From: a virus
Length of the DNA: 48,721 nucleotides
IMG/VR virus record: IMGVR_UViG_3300025769_000199
Span: 1-48,721 of that record
Strand: one strand, 5' to 3'
Every line of letters starts with the position of its first letter. The stretch's first letter is position 1. The notes below the pieces were generated by a model. It was given only the letters and a program-made list of their open reading frames with translations, made no database searches and was not told the DNA's origin. A program made the position numbers and the translations under genes. This document shows, in pieces, positions 1-5,054 of this stretch.

Positions 1-2
1 AC

Positions 3-260
3 AACGACGGTGTAATCGACTCTGCTGATCTTGGACATGTTCTTGCTGCATTCGGTATGGATGCAAAGGGATACTACGAGCAGTTCGATCTCAACGATGA
101 TGGTAAGGTTGATTCTGGTGATATGGGGCAGATTTTTGCTAACTGGGGCGTAACTGCCGACATGGTAACTTTCGATCCCACAGATCCTCCCCCACCAGCA
201 CAAGAAAGAAAACCTGCAAATCCAAATGAAGATGAGTGGGAACTCGGAAAATCAGACTAA
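3..260 (+). CDS. Dockerin-type repeat protein (5' partial)
   Basis: The reading frame is open from the window edge to TAA at 258-260, so only the C-terminal 85 codons are present. Two calcium-binding dockerin-type I repeats are visible. The first is NDGVIDSADLGHVLAAFG at the very start (its first Asp lies outside the window). The second is FDLNDDGKVDSGDMGQIFANWG. Both have the D-x-N-x-D-G-x-V-D-x-x-D pattern followed by a hydrophobic helix and a W/F-G ending. A Pro- and Glu-rich tail follows (DPPPPAQERK). In cellular proteins dockerins bind cohesins or act as Ca2+-stabilised protein-protein modules; in this phage the partner is unknown. A second dockerin protein lies 250 bases downstream, so the two may act together. 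Confidence 0.8.
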   Translation, partial: NDGVIDSADLGHVLAAFGMDAKGYYEQFDLNDDGKVDSGDMGQIFANWGVTADMVTFDPTDPPPPAQERKPANPNEDEWELGKSD

Positions 261-263
261 ATA
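256..263 (+). promoter_or_regulatory. Candidate late promoter motif ACTAAATA
   Basis: ACTAAATA overlaps the stop codon of the upstream gene and lies 18 bases before the next ATG. It matches the motif seen upstream of gp18 and gp22 in this window. Whether it is used is an inference. Confidence 0.4.
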
Positions 264-281
264 AAGTAAAGGAGATATATT

Positions 282-572
282 ATGCCTACAGTAACGACGA
301 CAACAGAACCAAAACCCGGAGTAAAGTCCACCGAGTTTTGGGCAGCAGTGAGTATCGGGGGACTTCCGTTAATTGAACAACTCGGTTGGTTCAAGAATTG
401 GCCCATTACCGAGGGTGGTGAAATTGCCATGTGGTCAATTGCGGGTGCAGTTATTTGCTCGTACATTTGGAGTCGAGCATGGGTCAAAGTAAGAGGGAAA
501 GGAGAATTTGATGAAATTAAAACTATTAGCAGCAACAACACTTCTAGCAAGTCCAGCAGTCGCACAGGATGA
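282..572 (+). CDS. Small two-helix membrane protein, holin-like candidate
   Basis: This 96-residue protein starts at ATG 282, eight bases after a strong AAAGGAG at 267-273. Its N-terminal tail is Thr-rich, then comes a KSTEFW motif leading into a hydrophobic segment (about residues 18-34), a short loop, and a second hydrophobic helix (about 48-66). It ends in a basic then Ser-rich tail. This layout resembles small phage holins that begin with a K-(S/T)-T-E-F-W segment. Size and topology suit a class II holin, but no lysis enzyme is recognisable beside it. Its 3' end overlaps the next gene by about 60 bases in another frame. It could instead be an unrelated membrane protein. Confidence 0.6.
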   Translation: MPTVTTTTEPKPGVKSTEFWAAVSIGGLPLIEQLGWFKNWPITEGGEIAMWSIAGAVICSYIWSRAWVKVRGKGEFDEIKTISSNNTSSKSSSRTG

Positions 573-1305
573 ATTGGTCTGTCCACCAAGACTGAATCCA
601 ATGATGTCTGTCAGTCTACCAGACGACACTGGTAAAATCATTACCGTGTCCGAAGTAGAAAACGACACTAGAAAAATTGTCGCGGATTACGAAACACTTG
701 ATCGAGGAACGATCGGTGCATTTCCTATGGACGGGAGTATTGATTGGACAAACAATTCGGCAGAAAGAAGAAGGTTAAAGTATCGCCAGTCTATTCTGAT
801 TAACGAGGGTATCATGCCTATTATTCCTCCGGGATTTGATGAGGTATGTTGGGAACCTTCTACTCGAAGACTGATTACAGTTTACGAACAAGTGCTAGAA
901 CCCGGCGAAAGTTTAACAACGCCAATTTTCTGGGAAATCACAACACGATTGGAAGGACAAATTGCAGACGTTAACGGCGATGGTTGGGTTGATGCTCAGG
1001 ATCAAGGATTGGTCTTGGGAGCATTTGGAACTGATAATCCTTTGTATGATCTCAATCAGGATGGTATTGTCGATGGTGCAGATCTCGCAATCGTCTTGAG
1101 TCAGTGGTCCGAGTCGTTCGATGATGTTATCGAAGCGAACGCCGGCGGTGGTGGTGATCCAGTTGATCCACCAGTCGAAATCGTTTACAACGAAGATTGG
1201 GACGGAGCAAATGAAATTTTTGCCTTAACCGTCAATGAACTTCCGAACGATGATGCAAGGGAAGGACACTTCGTCCTCCCAAAAGCGCTTTGGCGGTTGA
1301 CCTGA
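511..1305 (+). CDS. Secreted protein with a dockerin-type repeat pair
   Basis: ATG 511 is preceded by GGAG at 501-504 and gives a 264-residue protein. It opens with a classical signal peptide: MKLKLL, a hydrophobic core, and SPAVAQ with cleavage likely after residue 18. Residues about 20-150 match no family I recognise. Residues 153-173 (DVNGDGWVDAQD...LGAFG) and 180-200 (DLNQDGIVDGADLAIVLSQW) form a dockerin type I pair. A Gly/Pro linker follows (about 210-222). The frame stops at 1303-1305, but the -1 frame is open and continues for 139 residues past a CCCAAAA heptamer at 1278-1284. The real product may therefore be a 397-residue fusion with the next ORF. A secreted calcium-binding protein is unusual for a phage; surface display or host-envelope modification are guesses. 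Confidence 0.75.
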   Translation: MKLKLLAATTLLASPAVAQDELVCPPRLNPMMSVSLPDDTGKIITVSEVENDTRKIVADYETLDRGTIGAFPMDGSIDWTNNSAERRRLKYRQSILINEGIMPIIPPGFDEVCWEPSTRRLITVYEQVLEPGESLTTPIFWEITTRLEGQIADVNGDGWVDAQDQGLVLGAFGTDNPLYDLNQDGIVDGADLAIVLSQWSESFDDVIEANAGGGGDPVDPPVEIVYNEDWDGANEIFALTVNELPNDDAREGHFVLPKALWRLT

Positions 1306-1343
1306 TTCGAGGATCCTTCAGTGTCGATGATGACACGGGATCC
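1278..1343 (+). promoter_or_regulatory. Possible -1 ribosomal frameshift site with downstream hairpin
   Basis: CCCAAAA at 1278-1284 fits the X-XXY-YYZ slippery pattern in the reading frame of the gene (C CCA AAA). Slipping back one base joins that gene to the -1 frame at 1284, which is open from 1254 to 1703. A composite hairpin follows: GGATCC 1311-1316 with GGATCC 1338-1343, enclosing GTGTC 1321-1325 with GACAC 1332-1336. The hairpin lies 26 bases from the heptamer, farther than the usual 5-9. A plain frameshift mutation or sequencing error is the alternative. Confidence 0.45.
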
Positions 1344-1703
1344 GGTGGACCAGCCGCCATGTCGGTATCAACTTACGGGTATCAATCGGTTAATTTAGAT
1401 CATGATACAATGTCAGTAGACGAGTGGGTTGAAGCAAATCCAGATGCAGTTTGGATTGTTGAAGTGTACCGAGATGGTGAATTGGTGGGAACGGTTGCGA
1501 CCGATTCCTCGAACGTGAGTGGTAGAGATCAGATTCAGCCTGCAGATGGTTCCAGACAATACGGAACCGGAATTTGGTGGTCTAATCTATTGAAACCTGA
1601 TGAGTTCCAAGTGGGTGACAAGTGGATAGTGTATGGGTGGGCAAGCCCAGCAGAACAGGCTTTCTTGCCACCGTATCCGCCTGATAGATTCTATTCTCAA
1701 TGA
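1284..1703 (+). CDS. C-terminal extension of the secreted dockerin protein in the -1 frame
   Basis: This 139-residue stretch is open in the -1 frame relative to the upstream dockerin gene and ends with TGA at 1701-1703. It has no convincing start of its own. TTG 1290 has no Shine-Dalgarno sequence, and the first ATG is at 1360, deep inside the coding stretch. Its composition (GSFSVDDDTGSG, DPDAVWIVEVYRDGELVG, KWIVYGWASP) reads as a beta-rich extracellular domain with many acidic residues. That suits a continuation of the secreted protein better than an independent gene. It was probably made by frameshifting, or it is the downstream half of a broken gene. I recognise no family. Confidence 0.55.
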   Translation, partial: SALAVDLIRGSFSVDDDTGSGGPAAMSVSTYGYQSVNLDHDTMSVDEWVEANPDAVWIVEVYRDGELVGTVATDSSNVSGRDQIQPADGSRQYGTGIWWSNLLKPDEFQVGDKWIVYGWASPAEQAFLPPYPPDRFYSQ

Positions 1704-1721
1704 GTAGCAAAAAGCACCTGT

Positions 1722-1762
1722 GGGGCAGATTATGGGCATTTGCTCGTGATCTGCCCCTTTTT
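1722..1762 (+). terminator. Rho-independent terminator
   Basis: A 9-bp perfect stem, GGGGCAGAT at 1722-1730 with ATCTGCCCC at 1749-1757, is followed directly by TTTTT at 1758-1762. It closes the dockerin transcription unit and separates it from the promoter at 1817. Confidence 0.85.
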
Positions 1763-1816
1763 ATATTCGGACCTAAAAAGTATTTGAGAAATATTCGAAT
1801 AAAGGGTTAAGAGGGG

Positions 1817-1844
1817 TTGACATCTGGTCGATGTATAGTATAAT
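1817..1844 (+). promoter_or_regulatory. Sigma70-type promoter
   Basis: TTGACA at 1817-1822, a 16-base spacer, then TATAAT at 1839-1844: both boxes are perfect. The predicted start near 1851 would put the inverted repeat GTTCCA-ATG-TGGAAC (1851-1865) at the extreme 5' end of the RNA. Confidence 0.85.
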
Positions 1845-1850
1845 AGAGGA

Positions 1851-1865
1851 GTTCCAATGTGGAAC
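1851..1865 (+). repeat. Inverted repeat at the predicted 5' end of a transcript
   Basis: GTTCCA and TGGAAC are perfect complements around a three-base ATG loop. The predicted transcription start falls at or next to the first G. A 5'-terminal hairpin can protect mRNA from decay, and it could also hide or present the ATG of a nine-codon mini-ORF (1857-1886). Confidence 0.5.
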
Positions 1866-1900
1866 ACCAATCGCAATGGGATTTGAAAAGGAATCCAGTA

Positions 1901-2140
1901 ATGCAGAATGACGACACTTTCACTTTCACGATGTTGGGAATCTCAACTACGATTCTCATCTTCTGTGTTCTGGTCATGATGTTGGCCGGTGGATGTACCG
2001 TCTCCGTTGGTGCAGAAGGCCGTGCCTTCTATCCGGCGGACAAGTCACCCCGTAAGGGGTTCTACGATGCGGGTGGTATGGACGGCATCTACAGTCGCCC
2101 CGCCACTGGCTCGTTCGCTACTCTCGGGAGTAACAACTGA
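1901..2140 (+). CDS. Small membrane protein or candidate lipoprotein
   Basis: I chose ATG 1901 because AAAGGA lies eight bases upstream, giving 79 residues; GTG 1859 would add 14 residues. After a short polar start comes one strongly hydrophobic segment (about residues 10-30) ending MMLAGGC. This is close to a lipobox, but with Gly at -2 and Ala at -3 rather than the strict consensus. The remainder is a short polar tail rich in Gly and Ser. It could be a lipoprotein (for example an outer spanin or a superinfection-exclusion protein) or simply a membrane-anchored peptide. The next small membrane gene overlaps its stop as TGATG, suggesting coupled translation from the promoter at 1817. Confidence 0.65.
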   Translation: MQNDDTFTFTMLGISTTILIFCVLVMMLAGGCTVSVGAEGRAFYPADKSPRKGFYDAGGMDGIYSRPATGSFATLGSNN

Positions 2141-2286
2141 TGGAATTTATCCGAACGCATGTCGGGTATTTTGATTTCGTCGAGGGTGGTTTTCAGGCGG
2201 GGGCTTCGTGGGGTTTCGTAATTGGAGTCGGTGCAATGCTTGTTCTGTTCAAGCTTAGTCGATTCGGAAAGCGAAAGAAGTTCTGA
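2140..2286 (+). CDS. 48-residue single-helix membrane protein
   Basis: The start ATG at 2140 overlaps the stop of the preceding gene (TGATG), and GGGAG lies about nine bases upstream. The product has a polar N-terminus, one transmembrane helix (about residues 21-39, GASWGFVIGVGAMLVLF) and a strongly basic C-terminal end (FGKRKKF). By the positive-inside rule the C-terminus faces the cytoplasm. I recognise no family. Its coupling to the upstream hydrophobic protein suggests the two may act as a pair. Confidence 0.65.
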   Translation: MEFIRTHVGYFDFVEGGFQAGASWGFVIGVGAMLVLFKLSRFGKRKKF

Positions 2287-2292
2287 GAACGA

Positions 2293-2364
2293 GGCCCTGT
2301 CGTCTAGTGGTTAGGACACGAGATTTTCACTCTCGTAACCGGAGTTCGATTCTCCGCAGGGTCA
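2293..2364 (+). tRNA. tRNA-Glu (anticodon TTC)
   Basis: The full cloverleaf can be drawn: acceptor GGCCCTG/CAGGGTC, anticodon stem CGAGA/TCTCG around TTTTCAC, and T arm CGGAG-TTCGATT-CTCCG. The discriminator base is A and no CCA is encoded. Confidence 0.95.
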
Positions 2365-2369
2365 TTCTT

Positions 2370-2442
2370 GGGAACGTAGCCCAACGGCAGAGGCAACGGA
2401 CTTAAAATCCGTACAGTGCGGGTTCGAATCCCGCCGTTCCTA
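2370..2442 (+). tRNA. tRNA-Leu (anticodon TAA) with a short variable loop
   Basis: Acceptor GGGAACG/CGTTCCT, anticodon stem ACGGA/TCCGT around CTTAAAA, and T arm GCGGG-TTCGAAT-CCCGC. The anticodon TAA reads TTA leucine codons. The variable region is only ACAGT (5 bases), whereas normal bacterial tRNA-Leu has a long variable arm. Confidence 0.9.
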
Positions 2443-2456
2443 TTGCGAGTAAAACG

Positions 2457-2609
2457 ATGAAGAAGATTAAAAAGAAAATCTCAACGCGAGATAAGAATTG
2501 GAACCGAGATGATACGGGGCGTCCCGTAACTCGTTCAACTACATGGGGTGCTAAGGATAGATGCCCCAAGAAGAACCGCCGTGATTGGCGGAAGGAGAAT
2601 CACAGATGA
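2457..2609 (+). CDS. 50-residue basic protein of unknown function
   Basis: The ORF starts with ATG 2457, fifteen bases after tRNA-Leu, and ends in TGA 2607-2609, overlapping the next ATG (ATGA). The product is highly basic: MKKIKKKISTRDKNW at the N-terminus and KKNRRDWRKENHR at the C-terminus, with RPVTRSTTWG in the middle. It may bind nucleic acid. No Shine-Dalgarno sequence is obvious. Support comes from the coupled overlap and the compact spacing. Confidence 0.55.
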   Translation: MKKIKKKISTRDKNWNRDDTGRPVTRSTTWGAKDRCPKKNRRDWRKENHR

Positions 2610-2920
2610 GTGGATTCGCAATTAAGAGGGAGCTCCTCGAAGAGCTCGAGTATCGTAGTGGTGAGAACGGTCTTACTACTTGGTGGGACACGAGGGATCA
2701 CGGACGGTTCGTGATTACCTCGCTTCGGTATCACGACGAAGATACCGGCGTGACCAGTGTTCATCGATCCGTGAAGGATCTTGAAGGAAATCTTTCCATC
2801 AACAACTACCACAATCTCGCCGGTTCGCGGCCTTTCATGGCCACCGAACGAGATCATCAGCGTTTGCTCACGCAACTTATTCGTGAGTGGGAATCGGGAG
2901 AAGTCAACCATGGCGAATGA
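2606..2920 (+). CDS. Hypothetical protein, 104 residues
   Basis: I chose ATG 2606 because it overlaps the upstream stop (ATGA) and has AAGGAG about nine bases before it; an in-frame TTG at 2585 lacks these. The product is a soluble, mixed alpha/beta protein starting MSGFAIKRELLEELEYRSG, with a WWDTRDHGRFVI segment. I do not recognise the family. It overlaps the next gene by 11 bases. Confidence 0.75.
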   Translation: MSGFAIKRELLEELEYRSGENGLTTWWDTRDHGRFVITSLRYHDEDTGVTSVHRSVKDLEGNLSINNYHNLAGSRPFMATERDHQRLLTQLIREWESGEVNHGE

Positions 2921-3491
2921 AGTCACCAACAACATTACCATTACTTTCAACTCTGGTCCTGCCGGAGAAAAGGCTGCTAAGGTGTTCGAGTACATCAACG
3001 AAAACGATTCGTTGCTTGTTCCAGAAATGTATCCAAACAAGCCGGAAGATAATCAAATCTGCCGATCGTGGATGGAACAGAACCTTGGTGGAAAGTGGGC
3101 TCGCAATGAAGAGGCTGAGATTTCTCGGTCTGATGATGGTAACTACCATGATGCCCATATCAACATTGGCACCGCTTGGTCGCCGTGTACGCCTTGGGTC
3201 GAACGCCTCGTCGAGTATCTTGTCGATGGTTTCACCATTACCCATACCTACGTTGACGAGTGCCTGAATTTTATCGGGTCGAACGTGTGGGAAGACGGCG
3301 AATTGATTTACAATTTCGATGATGAGGATTTCTATTCCAATCTCGAAGCGGAAAGCAAGGTTCGTGCTAAGAGTGCCGGTATGGTGCTTGAAGATATGTC
3401 CGATGAAGACATTGACGAATGGCGATGGGACTGGATGTGGGATTACGTCTATGATACCGTGGAACCACCCGAAGAGGTATACACCCAATGA
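2910..3491 (+). CDS. YubB/Api92-like ferredoxin-fold protein
   Basis: ATG 2910, nine bases after GGGAG, gives 193 residues. The central part matches the YubB ferredoxin-like (DUF1281/Api92) pattern. There is a W-x-x-x-N-x-G-x-K-W segment (WMEQNLGGKW), then a TAWSPCTPWVERL helix start, then a strand-loop with ITHTYVDECLNFIG and a G-x-x-x-W-E-D-G turn. A very acidic, Trp-rich tail follows (DMSDEDIDEWRWDWMWDY). This family occurs on plasmids and phages and its function is unknown. The gene sits in a coupled string and overlaps the next gene as ATGA. Confidence 0.7.
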   Translation: MANEVTNNITITFNSGPAGEKAAKVFEYINENDSLLVPEMYPNKPEDNQICRSWMEQNLGGKWARNEEAEISRSDDGNYHDAHINIGTAWSPCTPWVERLVEYLVDGFTITHTYVDECLNFIGSNVWEDGELIYNFDDEDFYSNLEAESKVRAKSAGMVLEDMSDEDIDEWRWDWMWDYVYDTVEPPEEVYTQ

Positions 3492-3745
3492 GTCAGTATA
3501 GACTGCACATTGACATTCCACTGGGAACCAGTGAACCCGAAGCCGTGCGTGTTGCACAGCATCTGATCTCGAGCATTGCTACGCATGTTCAGCTTCGATC
3601 GAAGATTGATGAAGAGGTCAATGGTATGAACTATCGCCTCGGCCATGATGAAGATCGACAGAAGTCGAATTACCTGATGGTTGATGACGAAGGACATGTA
3701 AATAATAAGAAATGTCGCTTGACATTCAACTCAGAGAAGGTATAA
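3488..3745 (+). CDS. Conserved small phage protein
   Basis: An 85-residue soluble protein starting MSQYRLHIDIPLGTSEPEA and ending with a segment of the type NYRLGHDEDRQKSNYLMVDD...NNKKCRLTF. It resembles short conserved hypothetical proteins of T4-like marine phages, but I know no function. Its start is coupled to the upstream gene (ATGA). Its last codons contain the promoter for the next gene, and the stop TAA is part of the -10 box. Confidence 0.7.
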   Translation: MSQYRLHIDIPLGTSEPEAVRVAQHLISSIATHVQLRSKIDEEVNGMNYRLGHDEDRQKSNYLMVDDEGHVNNKKCRLTFNSEKV

Positions 3746-3746
3746 T
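3719..3746 (+). promoter_or_regulatory. Sigma70-type promoter inside the end of a gene
   Basis: TTGACA 3719-3724, 16-base spacer, TATAAT 3741-3746. The expected start site is at about 3752-3754, which coincides with the ATG at 3753. A transcript from here would be leaderless. Confidence 0.75.
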
Positions 3747-3752
3747 ATAAAC

Positions 3753-3986
3753 ATGAAGAACCCAAGAATTCAAAAGTTCCGCAACATTGCGGTAAATCAA
3801 ACCCGACTTCCGTTCGTCCTTTTCATTATCAGCGTGTTGCTGATGATCACCTGCCTGCTGGATCTAATTCAGTTGGGAAGGGTAGAGGACACTATTCGCC
3901 CTGATGTAAGTGTAAACGATCTCCTGTATCTCTTCGGATACTTCGTATCGTCCTGCTTCTTCTGGCGATGGACGTTCCACAACTGA
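3753..3986 (+). CDS. 77-residue membrane protein with two helices
   Basis: ATG 3753 lies seven bases after a TATAAT box. The basic N-terminal tail (MKNPRIQKFRN) is followed by a hydrophobic helix at about residues 20-39 (VLFIISVLLMITCLLDL), a polar loop, and a second helix at about 56-72 (LLYLFGYFVSSCFFW). This suggests both ends lie in the cytoplasm. No family is recognised. There is no Shine-Dalgarno sequence, consistent with leaderless translation or read-through from upstream genes. Confidence 0.65.
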   Translation: MKNPRIQKFRNIAVNQTRLPFVLFIISVLLMITCLLDLIQLGRVEDTIRPDVSVNDLLYLFGYFVSSCFFWRWTFHN

Positions 3987-3991
3987 ATCAA

Positions 3992-4066
3992 GGGCCGTGG
4001 GAGGAATTGGCATTTCTCAGTCCGACTTATAATCGGGTAAATCTGGTTCGATTCCAGAACGGCCTA
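3992..4066 (+). tRNA. tRNA-Ile (anticodon TAT)
   Basis: Acceptor GGGCCGT/ACGGCCT, anticodon stem TCCGA/TCGGG around CTTATAA, and T arm TCTGG-TTCGATT-CCAGA. Anticodon TAT reads ATA directly. Most bacteria read ATA with a CAT anticodon modified to lysidine. Confidence 0.8.
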
Positions 4067-4079
4067 CTTGGAGTGAATG

Positions 4080-4442
4080 ATGAACAGAAAGCTTAGAATT
4101 TATGTCGCAGGGCCCATGAGTGGTCATCCCAATCTGAATTGGGAAGCATTCGACAACAAGCAAAAGCAACTGGAAGCAGACGGATGGGATGTAGTGAATC
4201 CTGCTGCGATGGATAGAGACGCGGGCATTGATCCCGAAAACGTAGGCATGTATGACTACGAAGAAGCAGCAGGTCGTGATATTGACGCGCTTCGATCGTG
4301 TGACGCCATCTACATGATGGCAGGGTTCCAGTTTAGTAAGGGTGCCTGTTGGGAACGGGCTCTTGCACGAGACATGGGCCTTAAGCGTTACTACGAGATT
4401 CCGCGTGAAGATCATGAACGACCCAAGGATTTTGGAAAATGA
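4080..4442 (+). CDS. DUF4406-like (nucleoside deoxyribosyltransferase-like) protein
   Basis: About 120 residues. Tandem ATGs occur at 4077 and 4080; I favour 4080 because GGAG at 4070-4073 is then six bases away. The protein has the pattern IYVAGPMSG near the N-terminus, a DVVNPAAMDRDAG segment, YEEAAGRDIDALRSCDAIYMM, then GACWERALARDMGL. This is the Rossmann-like DUF4406 fold, related to nucleoside 2-deoxyribosyltransferases. Family members may process nucleotides; the actual substrate is not known. It sits just behind tRNA-Ile. Confidence 0.8.
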   Translation: MNRKLRIYVAGPMSGHPNLNWEAFDNKQKQLEADGWDVVNPAAMDRDAGIDPENVGMYDYEEAAGRDIDALRSCDAIYMMAGFQFSKGACWERALARDMGLKRYYEIPREDHERPKDFGK

Positions 4443-4454
4443 TGATTAAGTGGC

Positions 4455-4482
4455 TTGACATCGCACTGATATTAAGTATAAT
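4455..4482 (+). promoter_or_regulatory. Sigma70-type promoter upstream of tRNA-Lys
   Basis: TTGACA 4455-4460, 16-base spacer, TATAAT 4477-4482. The RNA would start near 4489 and soon form a small hairpin, TGGTG/CACCA (4494-4498/4503-4507). Longer inverted repeats follow before tRNA-Lys, such as GTGAAGAA with TTCTTCAC. Confidence 0.85.
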
Positions 4483-4598
4483 GTATTGACTAATGGTGAG
4501 GCCACCACACAAACTGGTCCTCGACTCGCGGAGACAGCGAGGTGAAGAATAAAGTTTTGAGGTATCTCGTTTTCTTCACTATTACAACCTCACGATTT

Positions 4599-4671
4599 GC
4601 CGCCTTAGCTCAGTCGGTAGAGCTGGTGACTTTTAATCACTAGGTCGGGGGTTCGAGTCCCTCAGGCGGTA
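4599..4671 (+). tRNA. tRNA-Lys (anticodon TTT)
   Basis: Acceptor GCCGCCT/AGGCGGT, anticodon stem GGTGA/TCACT around CTTTTAA, and a T loop TTCGAGT. All arms can be drawn. It is the first clear gene of the unit started at the 4455 promoter. Confidence 0.95.
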
Positions 4672-4689
4672 TTCAAAAAAGTTTCAGAA

Positions 4690-4707
4690 AAGGGTTGACA
4701 AACCCTT
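4690..4707 (+). repeat. Inverted repeat over a -35 box (operator candidate)
   Basis: AAGGGTT (4690-4696) and AACCCTT (4701-4707) are perfect complements around GACA, and the -35 hexamer TTGACA lies inside. The promoter serves a winged-HTH gene, so self-regulation at this site is a reasonable guess. Confidence 0.45.
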
Positions 4708-4723
4708 CAAGATAAAGTATAAT
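4695..4723 (+). promoter_or_regulatory. Sigma70-type promoter for the HTH gene
   Basis: TTGACA 4695-4700, 17-base spacer, TATAAT 4718-4723. The leader to the ATG at 4804 is about 75 bases. It holds GGTG/CACC (4736-4739/4765-4768) enclosing TTCGA/TCGAA (4742-4746/4755-4759), a structured 5' leader. Confidence 0.85.
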
Positions 4724-4803
4724 ACTTTAAACAACGGTGACTTCGATACTCGGGTCGAATAAAACACCAACACTAGTACCGAGAATTTTTGGAGATGTTT
4801 GCC

Positions 4804-5049
4804 ATGAGCAACACCAACACCCAGTCCCAGACTCGCCGCGTCCTCAACTACCTCACCTCGGGACGAGGCCTCACCTCTGCCGAAGCGCGTAGCCGATTCG
4901 GCGTCCAGAACATGCGGGCAGTCATGACCCGCGTCCGTCAGCTCACCGAACGATACGGTAACTGGCGAGTCACCACCGAGGAAACCACGACCGGTAGCAC
5001 CCGCTACATGATCAAGAAGGTCATCCTCGTCGATCCGGTCTCGGCCTGA
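4804..5049 (+). CDS. Winged helix-turn-helix DNA-binding protein
   Basis: ATG 4804 is nine bases from GGAG (4791-4794), giving 81 residues; the earlier ATG 4795 directly abuts the GGAG and is unlikely. Residues about 10-50 (TRRVLNYLTSGRGLTSAEARSRFGV, then NMRAVMTRVRQL) fit a small winged HTH of the kind with a long recognition helix common in phages. The C-terminal beta wing is NWRVTTEETTTGSTRYMI. It probably regulates phage transcription. Its own promoter carries an inverted repeat over the -35 box. The gene uses many C-ending codons (CTC, ACC, CGC), unlike the A/T-ending late genes. Confidence 0.75.
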   Translation: MSNTNTQSQTRRVLNYLTSGRGLTSAEARSRFGVQNMRAVMTRVRQLTERYGNWRVTTEETTTGSTRYMIKKVILVDPVSA

Positions 5050-5054
5050 TCAAA

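Noticed and set aside
2585-2605. TTG start for the 104-residue gene
   Set aside because: It would overlap more of the upstream gene and has no ribosome-binding site, whereas ATG 2606 has AAGGAG and an ATGA overlap.
2781-2909. Longer reading frame upstream of the YubB-like gene
   Set aside because: It lies wholly inside the preceding gene in another frame; ATG 2910 with GGGAG is the natural start.
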